Shown here one piece after another: positions 54,521 through 62,875 of a stretch of 64,000 nucleotides of DNA. The notes below the pieces were generated by a model, which ran no database searches, had not been told where the DNA came from, and saw nothing but the letters and a program-made list of their open reading frames with translations. The DNA comes from Rhizobium sp. Leaf453 (GTDB taxonomy: Bacteria; Pseudomonadota; Alphaproteobacteria; Rhizobiales; Rhizobiaceae). The number at the start of each line of letters is the position of its first letter. Position 1 is the stretch's first letter. Made by a program: the position numbers and the translations under genes. The stretch covers positions 186,001 through 250,000 of the forward strand of contig NZ_LMRG01000028.1 in NCBI RefSeq assembly GCF_001425605.1, written 5' to 3'.

Positions 54521-56047
54521 TCAGACCTTCAACAAGCCGCCGAATTGGAGCGCGCCGTTGAGTTCCGCCGACTTGAGATCGAAGCCCGACGAGTCGGGCC
54601 AGTTCACCGGCGCCTGTGCTTCGTCGATCAGGGGACCAATCGGAGGCAATGCGGCGGCGGCTCCGTCCGCAATAACGTCGGCAATCAAGCTCGGCACGAC
54701 CGCAAGAACACCCGCGACGACGATGATGACGACAACCGCGATGATCTTCTGGGCCGTTTGTTTGATCGCCTCCGCCACTACAGCGCCGACGACAGATCCG
54801 ATGAGTGCGACGGTTACTTCCGTCCACGTGACCCAGGACGCGATCTCATGCCAGCTGGTAATTTCCGGCTCTTCCGATGGTTCGAAATCCATCGTGTAGG
54901 TACCGTCGTCTTTTTTCACCAGTCCGAGCACGTAGAAATAGGTGGAGTTGACATAGGCCACGATGCCCGGAGAGATCGGTATCTTGACCTTGCTGACGAT
55001 CTGGACTTCGGCACCGACGACCTGAAGCCGGAAGTACGTCATGATCGGCGTATAGTTGATGGCCCCGACCTTGACCGGATCCAGCTTCACTTCCTGCGTG
55101 CTTTCGATCACGTCGGCAGTTGCCGGCATGCGGAAGGCATTCGATGGCGCCTTGGTGAATGCCTGCGTCAGTCCCGGAAGGACCATTCGCTCCAAAAACA
55201 GGCGGTGTGAGATGAGGATTGATGAATCGCACGTATCCGGTATGGCAGAGGCGGCGACCTGGTTTGTAAGTCCTTCCGGACTATGGCTTTCAACTTGGTT
55301 CAAGACAGCAAAATAGCTGCTGCTGTCGTCGATACCCTGGAAATAGGCGTAGCTGGTGTATGTCGGCTTCAACCACTGAAACGCTGACTCGGCAGCCTTC
55401 TGGTTCAAGTTGACGGCAGCGAATACGTGCTGGAAGGCAGCCAGATTCTGATTCATCAGATAGGCGAACGATGCCAAGAACAGCGCGCGCTGATCTTCGC
55501 TCGGCGTTCCGTCACCATAATGTATTCGCTGGACCGTCACCGCCGGGTCGTCCGTCGATCGTCCCTCGGCATCCGCAATGAGATCGGCGATGGTCTGCTC
55601 CGCGGCACTCGCCAAGGTGGCACTCTTTTGCTCCTGCGGGACATATCGCAGTTTGATGGAAATCAGTGCATACCCATTCTTGAAACTGACCTCGCCCGAG
55701 CCGTAAGTCATCCTGGCAGTGGTCAGCGGCAGCTTCATGAACAGGATGGCGCCGGAACCGCCGGGCGCGATCTGCCAGGCGTCGAAATTCGCTGTGATCT
55801 GCCACCCCGTTTCGGGGTTCATGTCGATTGTCAGTGTATGCGGATATTTGTCGGATTTCTTCAAAACATCGTTGGCGATCGACGCCTTGATGCAATTGAC
55901 GCTATCCCAGCCATAGGTTGTCGCTTCTCGCGACAGAAATGCTGCCGGGAGTTCCTCTCGGGGCGTATAGGAGCCCGTCCGATAGGCTGTCAGAGGCCTG
56001 AATGTTCTGAAATGACTATTAAAATCAAGTGATTCTGCCATTGTCAT
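54521..56047 (-). CDS. P47/OrfX-like TULIP protein, long paralogue A
   Basis: A 508-residue protein, the same length as paralogue B. GWD lies at 46-48 and AWQIAPGGSGAILFMKLPL near 90-108; then FAAVNLNQKAAESAFQWLKPTYTSYAYF, SHRLFLERMVLPGLTQAF, and a hydrophobic C-terminal stretch (VTVALIGSVVGAVVAEAI, IIAVVVIIVVAGVLAVVP) before a short beta tail. No signal peptide. The start at 56047 has GAGGAG; ATG at 56041 is also possible. First gene of the three-gene operon. Likely membrane- or lipid-interacting, by family. Confidence 0.78.
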   Translation of the reverse strand: MTMAESLDFNSHFRTFRPLTAYRTGSYTPREELPAAFLSREATTYGWDSVNCIKASIANDVLKKSDKYPHTLTIDMNPETGWQITANFDAWQIAPGGSGAILFMKLPLTTARMTYGSGEVSFKNGYALISIKLRYVPQEQKSATLASAAEQTIADLIADAEGRSTDDPAVTVQRIHYGDGTPSEDQRALFLASFAYLMNQNLAAFQHVFAAVNLNQKAAESAFQWLKPTYTSYAYFQGIDDSSSYFAVLNQVESHSPEGLTNQVAASAIPDTCDSSILISHRLFLERMVLPGLTQAFTKAPSNAFRMPATADVIESTQEVKLDPVKVGAINYTPIMTYFRLQVVGAEVQIVSKVKIPISPGIVAYVNSTYFYVLGLVKKDDGTYTMDFEPSEEPEITSWHEIASWVTWTEVTVALIGSVVGAVVAEAIKQTAQKIIAVVVIIVVAGVLAVVPSLIADVIADGAAAALPPIGPLIDEAQAPVNWPDSSGFDLKSAELNGALQFGGLLKV

Positions 56048-56780
56048 GGATTGACTCCTCGTCCCGGCGTGTTGTTTCAACCACAAGGGGAATGATGTTC
56101 CGCCGCATTCGAATCATCAAGTTAAAGTTGATTTTTTAATCTCCACAATATCGTCATGGTTGATGAATTTGATCAGATTCGGCCGTCGTATAAGGTTCTG
56201 AAACTTGGCTTTGAAAATGGGGGAAATTCTCCTGAGCCTGATGCCCGGCAGTGCTGTGCGATTGAAACGATAGGCGAAACAATTGCTTTGCCGATGAGGC
56301 GAGCAGGCAAGTTTAATTGCAACTATCCGTTGGTGTGGATTGAGCTGTGGCTGGAGGGGAGGGGGCCGACGATCGGGCGGGCGGGAATGTATCGGAACGA
56401 GCCGACAGTCTTTCCGTTTCTGCACCTATGGTTGTTGCCGTTTGTCCTTGACTGGAACAACGCAGGGGTGTCATCGGTTCCGTCTGCGCAAGGGGCAGGC
56501 GGGCTTGGCGCAAACTTCTCCGAAGAAGTGGCGCTCAGATCATTTTGATCTTTGACCGTCCATGCACAGCCGAAGCCGATGTGTTTCCCCAGCCACACAT
56601 CCCTCCAAACCGCTATGATGCATTTCAGTTAGGCTCGCCATATAGCTGGGTGATGCCTACACCAGCATAGCGACGATCAAGCGGGATGCCTTGCTAAGCA
56701 TCATTCATTGACGTGGGCGCTCCGTTAGCTGTCACGAGTTGACGCTGAAATACGTCTGTCGACGATTGCGGGAGCGTCCG
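56048..56780. other. Intergenic region upstream of the P47-like operon
   Basis: Over 700 bp without a convincing gene. The part next to the operon (56100-56150) is AT-rich and likely holds its promoter. A 130-codon plus frame (56156-56548) and a 102-codon minus frame (56117-56425) overlap each other, lack ribosome sites and match nothing I recognise. Confidence 0.4.
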
Positions 56781-56963
56781 CTAATCGAACCATATTATTA
56801 CTACGGCGATCAAGGCCATGTCACAGGGTAGTTCGGCCGATAAACCGATTTTTGTGGCTTTGATCCCGACCGGTTGTCGTTTGATTGTCTGCTCCGGGTT
56901 GAGAAATAGACAATTTCCTGCATTGGGTCGCTGTGTCTCACGGCACTTGGCGCCGTCACGCAA
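56781..56963 (-). pseudogene. Possible IS5-type transposase C-terminal remnant
   Basis: The minus frame ends ALIAVVIIWFD then a stop, similar to the usual end of IS5-family transposases (AAxxIWxx). The residues before it do not fit the family well, suggesting frameshifts or chance. It lies to the right of the P47-like operon. Confidence 0.3.
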
Positions 56964-56980
56964 CTGCTCTCAAGATCCTG

Positions 56981-57865
56981 TTAAGATTGGATCAACTGTT
57001 CCATCAGAGTTTTCAATTCTCCAGCTACGTCGTAGCTGTTGTCCTGATGCTGGCGATTGCAAAAGAGTTCGCAGCTCCACCAGCCTGAAAACCCCGTCGC
57101 CTTGACCGCGTCCACCCATTCCTTGAGGTCGAGCACGCCGCTTCCGGTCGGCACATCCCGCAGAATACGTTCATTCGGAATGCCACCGGGGAACGGCAGG
57201 GAATCGCAGAGATGGACGCCGTAAATCAAGTTTCTGGGCAGGCGCGCAATGCGGTCGGGAGTATCGCCCGAGGTGTAGGAGTGCCAGAAGTCGATGACAA
57301 GTTTGACATTGTCGCGTGCGCACAGGTCGATCACCCGCAGCTGGGAGTCCATCGTGTTCAACGGCGTCCACGACAATGCTTCAAGATAGACAACGAGGCC
57401 GAAACCGGCCGCGATATCGGCGACAGCCCGGAGGTTGTCGGCCGTCAGCGAGACTTGTGTCTCCTTTGGTGCATCGATGAGGCCCCTGTAGAGGGTCGGG
57501 TACAATGTCGCGGATCCCGCTTCAAACACTTTCAGGTCAAGCGGGCCTGTGATGGCTTCAATGCCCTCGGCGCCAGCGGCGGTGGCCAGACGGCACAATT
57601 CTTCGGCTTCCCGCAGCATGTCACGGCGCTTTTCGCCTTGTCGCTCAAGATCGATCAGGAAGCCGATTCCGGGAAGGACCAAGCCCTCGAGGCGTTCCTT
57701 CAACTCCCGTTCGGAAAAGCCTGCTTCCAGGAAGGCGGCGATCTTTGTTCCGGATGTCTCCAGGCCGTCAAAGCCCAGTTTGCGTGTGATATCGATATCG
57801 ATCGACAATGTGTTCCAGCGTGAAGCCATGGAGTGAAAGATCAATTGATTGCGTTCATCCGCCAT
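56981..57865 (-). CDS. Sugar phosphate isomerase/epimerase-like TIM-barrel protein
   Basis: A 294-residue protein of the AP-endonuclease 2/xylose isomerase-like fold. Segments are DIDITRKLGFDGLETSGTKIAAF, AGAEGIEAITGPLD, GLVVYLEALSWTPLNT, VKLVIDFWHSYTSGDT, IYGVHLCDSLPFPGG and WWSCELFCN, giving the expected Glu/Asp/His metal ligands. It would isomerise or dehydrate a sugar or inositol derivative. The ATG at 57865 has AAGGGGG; a TTG at 57883 would add six residues. It follows the oxidoreductase gene by 33 bp. Confidence 0.85.
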   Translation of the reverse strand: MADERNQLIFHSMASRWNTLSIDIDITRKLGFDGLETSGTKIAAFLEAGFSERELKERLEGLVLPGIGFLIDLERQGEKRRDMLREAEELCRLATAAGAEGIEAITGPLDLKVFEAGSATLYPTLYRGLIDAPKETQVSLTADNLRAVADIAAGFGLVVYLEALSWTPLNTMDSQLRVIDLCARDNVKLVIDFWHSYTSGDTPDRIARLPRNLIYGVHLCDSLPFPGGIPNERILRDVPTGSGVLDLKEWVDAVKATGFSGWWSCELFCNRQHQDNSYDVAGELKTLMEQLIQS

Positions 57866-57898
57866 GTTTTCGGCCCCCTTCAATTTTCTGAACGAGCG

Positions 57899-58897
57899 TC
57901 AATGCGACGCTGTGACGGTGCGGCGTGTCCTTGCGGCTGCCGCGATGGCTTCCGCGGTGCGAAGCGCAATGACATTGTCGTCTCCCTGGCCCATCCATGT
58001 ATCCGGGCGCTGAAGAGAAGCGAGGAAACCTTCGATGGTCGTGACATAGGTGTCGCGTTCCCTCACCGGGATGAGTTCATTACGGCCGCCCATACGCCGT
58101 ATCAGTGTGCCCATGCCCTTGCCGTTCATTGTGCCGTGAGCGATCAGCGCGCCGTGGTCGCCCGCTAGCATCACGACACTTTCGATCTCCGCGATGGCGA
58201 AACTTTCATGTGCCTGGAATACCGAGCCGCCGGACATGCGGATGGCATAGGAGGCCTTGTCGACGTCCTCTCTGGTGGCTTCGCCCGGCAGTGCCGAGAT
58301 TTCGACTGGTTCCTGGCCGGTCAGGAAGCGGGCCAGATCGATATCTTCGATCGCTATGTCGAGAAGGATGTCTCCGTCTTCCGTCTTTTCTTCGGTCCGA
58401 CGATTGGGCGATGGTTGAAAAGGGGCTCCCCGCACGATCAGCAGCGACTGGAGCTTTCCGATCTCGCCTTCCGCGAGCAGTCTGCGCATCGTTTGATGGA
58501 TAGAGGAAGCACGTAATGGCTGGTTCACCACAAGCGCCACGCCCGCTTGTCTACACTGCTCTGTCAGGGTGTTCGCAATCCGGCTGTTTCGGGCGATCGG
58601 GGCGTCGCAAAGGATGTGTTTGCCGGTCTTGGCTGCCGCCACAATGTAGTGCTTGCGTCGTTCGCGTGCCGCGCTGATATAGGTGAAATTGACGCTTGGA
58701 TCGTTCAGCGCCTGGCGGGCCTCGACGGATGTCTTCGGGATATTCAGGTCCTGCGAGAAGAACCTGGCATATTCCCGGCTGCGACTGACCACCCAGAGCG
58801 GTTGATGCCCGGCGGAGCGGATCGCGGCAACCATGTGTTCGGCGGCGATGGGCCCTGTTCCCATCATCGACCATCCCGTCGCTCCCTTGGAATTCAC
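57899..58897 (-). CDS. Gfo/Idh/MocA-family oxidoreductase
   Basis: A 332-residue NAD(P)-dependent dehydrogenase. The Rossmann start is WSMMGTGPIAAEHMVAAIRSAG; the cofactor loop ISAARERRKHYIVAAAKTGKHILCDAPIARN has CDAPIA where family members usually have CEKPLA, so the conserved Lys is absent. The C-terminal domain includes LLDIAIEDIDLARFLTG (usual pattern D-x-x-x-H-x-x-D) and a substrate-binding beta-sheet. GTG start with AGAGGAT upstream. Loss of Lys and of the His (Ile-Glu-Asp-Ile-Asp instead) suggests altered chemistry or a different role. Divergent from the XRE regulator. Confidence 0.82.
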   Translation of the reverse strand: MNSKGATGWSMMGTGPIAAEHMVAAIRSAGHQPLWVVSRSREYARFFSQDLNIPKTSVEARQALNDPSVNFTYISAARERRKHYIVAAAKTGKHILCDAPIARNSRIANTLTEQCRQAGVALVVNQPLRASSIHQTMRRLLAEGEIGKLQSLLIVRGAPFQPSPNRRTEEKTEDGDILLDIAIEDIDLARFLTGQEPVEISALPGEATREDVDKASYAIRMSGGSVFQAHESFAIAEIESVVMLAGDHGALIAHGTMNGKGMGTLIRRMGGRNELIPVRERDTYVTTIEGFLASLQRPDTWMGQGDDNVIALRTAEAIAAAARTRRTVTASH

Positions 58898-58982
58898 CGC
58901 CAGATCCTCTCCATTCGACCACCGCAGATTGACGGATTTATGATCGCCTCACAATTTCGCAAGCGATTGAAGTCATTTGCAA

Positions 58983-59014
58983 AGTGAAGTAAGTTACGCT
59001 TCACTCTGCTTCAC
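58983..59014. promoter_or_regulatory. Inverted-repeat operator of the XRE regulator
   Basis: AGTGAAG at 58983-58989 and CTTCACT at 58999-59005 form a perfect inverted repeat with a 9-bp spacer; a third half-site GCTTCAC lies at 59008-59014, 13 bp before the regulator start. The placement between the divergent genes suggests control of both, with autoregulation. Confidence 0.55.
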
Positions 59015-59027
59015 GCGAGGGGAATCC

Positions 59028-59852
59028 ATGGAACATCTGGGACGAGACGCGGCCGCCTTGGCGACAAATCTGAGAACGCTGTGCGAGCGGCATGGTTCGG
59101 TTGCGGCCGTCTGCCGCAAGATCAACGTCAACAGGCAGCAGTTCAACAAATATCTCTCCGGCGCCCATGTCCCGTCAGCGACAAACCTGAGGATCATCGC
59201 CAACTACTTCGGGCTGAGCGTGCCGATCCTGTTTGCCGACCCGGATGAGTTTCGAACCCTTGTCGATGGCAACTTCTTCCATGCGATGGCGACCGCGCGG
59301 CAATTGCCGGAATTCTCGCGGTTCGTCTCCAACATGATTGTCGAGAACAATTCCGATCATAACGACATTGTCGGCGTCTACGACCGCTATCAGTTCTCAT
59401 CGATCTACAAGGGGTTTGTGCTCCGCTCGGCGCTGTGCATCTACCAGAACAAGGAGTTCCTCCAGCACTATTACGTCGAGCGATTTCCGAGCTTCGACAA
59501 TCCGCGCAAGACCGAATATGTGTTCAAATATTACGGCTTCTGCTTTCCTGTCGCCGACCGCCTATTCACTGCGGATTTCGAGGGAATTCAGTCGAACGAA
59601 CTGACGTTTGGTGTGTATGCACAGGTGAAGCGCAATGCCAAGAAGTTCATGTTCGGTATCTCAAGCGGCATCGCCGCCACCGTGTTTCGCCAGCCCTATT
59701 CGACCAAGGTCGCCCTCCACTACAGAGGACCGGGTTTGCTGAAGCGCGAACACCTGAAGGATCTGACCGTGATGGACCGGAACGATCCGTCGATTCCGCG
59801 CGAAGCGCTGCAGTATCTTGGCGATGGGTCCGACATGATCCAGATGAGTTGA
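59028..59852 (+). CDS. XRE-family transcriptional regulator with C-terminal sensor region
   Basis: A 274-residue protein with an N-terminal helix-turn-helix (NLRTLCERHGSVAAVCRKINVNRQQFNKYLSGAHVPSATNLRIIANYFG) and a C-terminal region of about 190 residues not recognised by name (YRGPGLLKREHLKDLTVMDR). The start at 59028 has GCGAGGGG. It faces a convergent gene across a bidirectional hairpin. It probably senses a sugar-derived metabolite for the divergent oxidoreductase/isomerase pair. Confidence 0.82.
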   Translation: MEHLGRDAAALATNLRTLCERHGSVAAVCRKINVNRQQFNKYLSGAHVPSATNLRIIANYFGLSVPILFADPDEFRTLVDGNFFHAMATARQLPEFSRFVSNMIVENNSDHNDIVGVYDRYQFSSIYKGFVLRSALCIYQNKEFLQHYYVERFPSFDNPRKTEYVFKYYGFCFPVADRLFTADFEGIQSNELTFGVYAQVKRNAKKFMFGISSGIAATVFRQPYSTKVALHYRGPGLLKREHLKDLTVMDRNDPSIPREALQYLGDGSDMIQMS

Positions 59853-59853
59853 A

Positions 59854-59877
59854 CGCGCCGCATCGAAATGCGGCGCG
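59854..59877. terminator. Bidirectional terminator-like hairpin
   Basis: CGCGCCGCAT at 59854-59863 pairs over 10 bp with ATGCGGCGCG at 59868-59877 around a CGAA tetraloop. It sits between the regulator stop (59852) and the convergent gene end (59894). No strong T-run on either side. Confidence 0.65.
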
Positions 59878-59893
59878 CTCGGGGTGTCTTGGT

Positions 59894-60583
59894 TCAGGGA
59901 TGCAGTTCGACGGCGAGCCAGATACTGTCCGTGTCGGCATAGTAGCGATGCCATGGGTAGGTCCACTGGTTGTCGCCCGTGACGCGGCAGAACGGATCGT
60001 GCGAATAGCCGATCGGCATCACGACATCTTCGTATAGCGTTGACGCTTCACGCTGACGGAATTTCTGCATTCGCCCCAGTCCGTGAATCTGCGTGTGCGT
60101 CTCAAGGAATGGATGCTCATTGTGGATGAAGCAATCCGTATCGCCTGGTGACCACCAGAGGTTCAGCTTCAGCGTGAAGGTTTGCACTGCTTCCGGCTGC
60201 ATTCGCTCATTGGTGAAAACACGGGGATCCAGGCTGACGGTGCCGATCTCGTCCTGTGGGGAGATGTAAAGGGGCGTATCACGCGGGAAGCTTCGGATGC
60301 GGTTTCCAAGCCAATCCCAGCCTCGGAACATGCAGCCGCCGAGATTGGTCGGGTTGGTCACCTTGATGATCGCGGCGCGCTCGGCGGAGCGGATGCGTCC
60401 GCCTTTCAGCCAGGTGGACTTCCAGGCGGGAACCACAGCCGGATGCTCGTCTCCGGTCACCATGATCGACGGGCTGATGTTGACGACAACGGCATCCGTG
60501 ACATCATAGTCGACGACATTCTCAACCAGTTTTGCGGAAATGAAATCATCCGCAAATGCCAGATCTCTCATCAGGTTCTGCAC
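59894..60583 (-). CDS. Unrecognised protein, probably beta-rich
   Basis: A 229-residue cytoplasmic protein not matched to a family from memory. Many His, Trp and acidic residues lie in its second half (NLWWSPGDTDCFIHNEHPFLETHTQIHGLG, TLYEDVVMPIGYSHDPFC, YPWHRYYADTDSIWLAVEL). The HP-x-x-E-x-H-x-Q pattern and YPWHRY recall cupin metal-binding barrels. A GTG start at 60583 has GGGAG. It is divergent from the ThDP enzyme gene. A cupin-type isomerase or dioxygenase is possible, not proven. Confidence 0.65.
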   Translation of the reverse strand: MQNLMRDLAFADDFISAKLVENVVDYDVTDAVVVNISPSIMVTGDEHPAVVPAWKSTWLKGGRIRSAERAAIIKVTNPTNLGGCMFRGWDWLGNRIRSFPRDTPLYISPQDEIGTVSLDPRVFTNERMQPEAVQTFTLKLNLWWSPGDTDCFIHNEHPFLETHTQIHGLGRMQKFRQREASTLYEDVVMPIGYSHDPFCRVTGDNQWTYPWHRYYADTDSIWLAVELHP

Positions 60584-60980
60584 GTCAGCACTCCCGTAGC
60601 CTGCAATTCATGTCTTGCAGAAAGCCACATCGCACATGCGCAAAACAGTGCGCGTCCTAATTTATTTATTCGCAATGTGACGCAGTATGAGCTTCGGCTC
60701 GCGAGCCTTATTGTGTGAGGACTCGTCTTGGCTCCGGCCAGCAAGCGGTGAACTAGGGTATAGTGGATGCGGCCAACTCGGCTCGTCCGATTGATCGTGC
60801 CAAGCAATCATGCTGCATAGCTGATGCAGGGTGATCCGAAATGTGCGTCATCTTGCTTCAGTGATTGCGTGCCTGCGAACTTGAAGCGCGCACCCATCCG
60901 CCGAAGAATAAGATCATCGTCGAGGGGCTGAAAACAGTCATGTCCCTTCGCAATCATAACAAGCTTAGAGGGTCGATCAA
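60584..60980. other. Divergent intergenic region
   Basis: A 397-bp gap between the genes at 60583 (leftward) and 60981 (rightward). It holds no clear gene, repeat or recognisable operator; a promoter for each direction is expected. Confidence 0.4.
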
Positions 60981-62783
60981 ATGAAACTGACGGGTGGCCA
61001 AGTCGTCGCGAAAGCGCTCAAGGAATACGGTGTCGAATATGTCGCCGGCGTGCCGGGTCACGGCATCTGGTCGCTGTTCGATGCCTTCCTGCAGGAAGGG
61101 TCGGAAATTCCTTTCATCCAGGTGATGCACGAGCAGAGTGCCGTTCATATGGCCGACGGTTATTACCGCGCCTCCGGCAAGCCGATGGCCTGCTCGACCT
61201 CGGTTGGTCCGGGTGCAGCCAACACGATCATCGGTCTTGCCACCGCCTATACGGATTCGACCTCGCTTTTCTACGTCTCCGGCTCGCCCCAGACCTACAT
61301 GCACGGCCATGGCACCATGCAGGAACTGGAGCGTCAGCAGGACAATGCCTTCCCGCGCATCACCGAGCAGGTGACGAAGCGCGCCTGGCAGGCCAATTCG
61401 GTGCAGACCCTCCCAAGCATCATGCACCGCGCCTTCAGCGAAATGCTGACGGGCCGCCCCGGTCCGGTTCATGTCGAAGTTCCGATGGACGTTCAGGTCG
61501 AAGCGGCGGATGTCACTATCCACCCGCTCGGCAAGCGTCTGCCGGTCGGCGTCGCGTATCCGGACCCCACGGCCATCGAAGCAGCGCTGAAGGTTCTTCT
61601 TGCTGCCGAACGTCCGGTGATCGTCGCCGGTGGCGGCGCGATCACGTCTGGCGCGTCGGCGGCACTCATAAGCCTCGCTGAAAAGCTCGGCGCCGCCGTC
61701 TCCATCACCTGGAATGGCAAGGGTGCGATCTCGGAAGATCATGAGCTGTTCATCGGTGCTGTCGGCCAGACCGGTACGACCTGCGGCAACAAGATCACCG
61801 CATCCGCCGACGTGGTTGTGTCTGTCGGCTGCCGATTCACCGACTGGTCGGCGTCGTCCTATGCCAAGGGCGTCTCCTTCTCCATTCCGTCGGCCAAGCT
61901 GATCCATATCGACCTCGATCCGCGCGAAATCGGCAAGAACTACGAGACCGAGGTCGGCATCGTTGCCGATGCCAAGGCGACGCTCGAAGCGATCCTGTCG
62001 CTTCTCTCGGATGCCGACTCCCAGACGATGCTCGGACGCCGTGAAACCTTCCTGGCCGATGTCCAGAAGGCAAAAGCCGATTGGCGTGCCCAGGTCGAGC
62101 CGCGCGAGAACAGCCGTGAAACGCCCTTCACCTCGCAGCGGCCGCTCATCGCACTGCGAAAGGTTCTCGATCGTAACGGCATCGTGGTGGTTGGTTCGGG
62201 TAATACGCAGGGTTCGGTCAAGCAGAGCTTCCCGATCTATGAGCCCCGTACGCATCTGACGTCCGGCTCCTACTCGCCGATGGGCTGGGCGGTCCCGGCG
62301 GCCATGGGTGCCAAGCTGGCCAAGCCTGATCGCCAGGTCGTCGCGATCGTCGGTGATGGCGATTTCATGATGTCGCTGCCGGAAATGGGCACGGCCGTGA
62401 TGAACGGCATCAATGTGGTGTTCCTGGTCTTGAACAATCAGGGTTACATGTCGATCCGCGGCGGCCAGCGCAAGTTCATGGGGCGCCATATCGCCTCCGA
62501 GTTCAGCCATCATGCCGGCAATGGCGCGCCGTATTCGGCGGATATCGCGGCATCGGCCCGCGCCTTCGGTCTACAGGCCTGGAAGGTCGAGAAGGACGAA
62601 GATCTGGAAAGCAGCCTGAAGGCCGCGCTCGAGTGCGGCGGCCCGGCACTTGTCGAAGTCATCGTCTCGCGCGATGCCGCAGGCCCGTTCGCCACCGGTT
62701 GGTGGGACTTCCCGTCGCCGGCCTACTACGAAAAAGAGCAGGCCGCCTATGCCGAGATGCGTGCGCTTGAGCAGCATCTCTAA
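60981..62783 (+). CDS. Thiamine-diphosphate-dependent enzyme, acetolactate synthase-like
   Basis: A 600-residue protein with the three-domain layout of ThDP enzymes: the PYR domain with activating Glu51 ([21 protein letters not shown]), a middle Rossmann domain ([17 protein letters not shown]) and the PP domain with [29 protein letters not shown] for metal-ThDP. The ThDP-binding signature is complete. AGAGGG precedes the ATG. The gene directly precedes a histidinol-dehydrogenase-family gene with which it is co-oriented, so a catabolic role with the dehydrogenase fits better than amino acid synthesis. Substrate unknown. Confidence 0.85.
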   Translation: MKLTGGQVVAKALKEYGVEYVAGVPGHGIWSLFDAFLQEGSEIPFIQVMHEQSAVHMADGYYRASGKPMACSTSVGPGAANTIIGLATAYTDSTSLFYVSGSPQTYMHGHGTMQELERQQDNAFPRITEQVTKRAWQANSVQTLPSIMHRAFSEMLTGRPGPVHVEVPMDVQVEAADVTIHPLGKRLPVGVAYPDPTAIEAALKVLLAAERPVIVAGGGAITSGASAALISLAEKLGAAVSITWNGKGAISEDHELFIGAVGQTGTTCGNKITASADVVVSVGCRFTDWSASSYAKGVSFSIPSAKLIHIDLDPREIGKNYETEVGIVADAKATLEAILSLLSDADSQTMLGRRETFLADVQKAKADWRAQVEPRENSRETPFTSQRPLIALRKVLDRNGIVVVGSGNTQGSVKQSFPIYEPRTHLTSGSYSPMGWAVPAAMGAKLAKPDRQVVAIVGDGDFMMSLPEMGTAVMNGINVVFLVLNNQGYMSIRGGQRKFMGRHIASEFSHHAGNGAPYSADIAASARAFGLQAWKVEKDEDLESSLKAALECGGPALVEVIVSRDAAGPFATGWWDFPSPAYYEKEQAAYAEMRALEQHL

Positions 62784-62790
62784 CTGAGAC

Positions 62791-62806
62791 GCCGGCTTCG
62801 GCCGGC
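62791..62806 (+). terminator. UUCG-capped hairpin between the ThDP enzyme and dehydrogenase genes
   Basis: GCCGGC-TTCG-GCCGGC, 8 bp after the stop, would form a very stable 6-bp stem with a UUCG tetraloop. No T-run follows, so it may be a partial terminator or an mRNA processing block. Confidence 0.5.
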
Positions 62807-62875
62807 TCCCAACCTCATCCTTCTGTCCCCTTGGAGTGCGGAGCGCGTCGCTTCCGCAAGCGAAGAGTCATACCC

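Noticed and set aside
44135-56047. A botulinum-type neurotoxin cluster
   Set aside because: No toxin, NTNH or haemagglutinin homologue is present. The metallopeptidase has thermolysin-type, not M27-type, context. Only P47/OrfX-like proteins resemble that system.
56156-56548. 130-codon plus frame upstream of the P47-like operon
   Set aside because: No ribosome site, overlaps a minus frame of similar length, no family resemblance.
60954-62513. 519-codon minus-strand frame
   Set aside because: Antisense to the ThDP enzyme, Asp/His/Arg-rich shadow composition.
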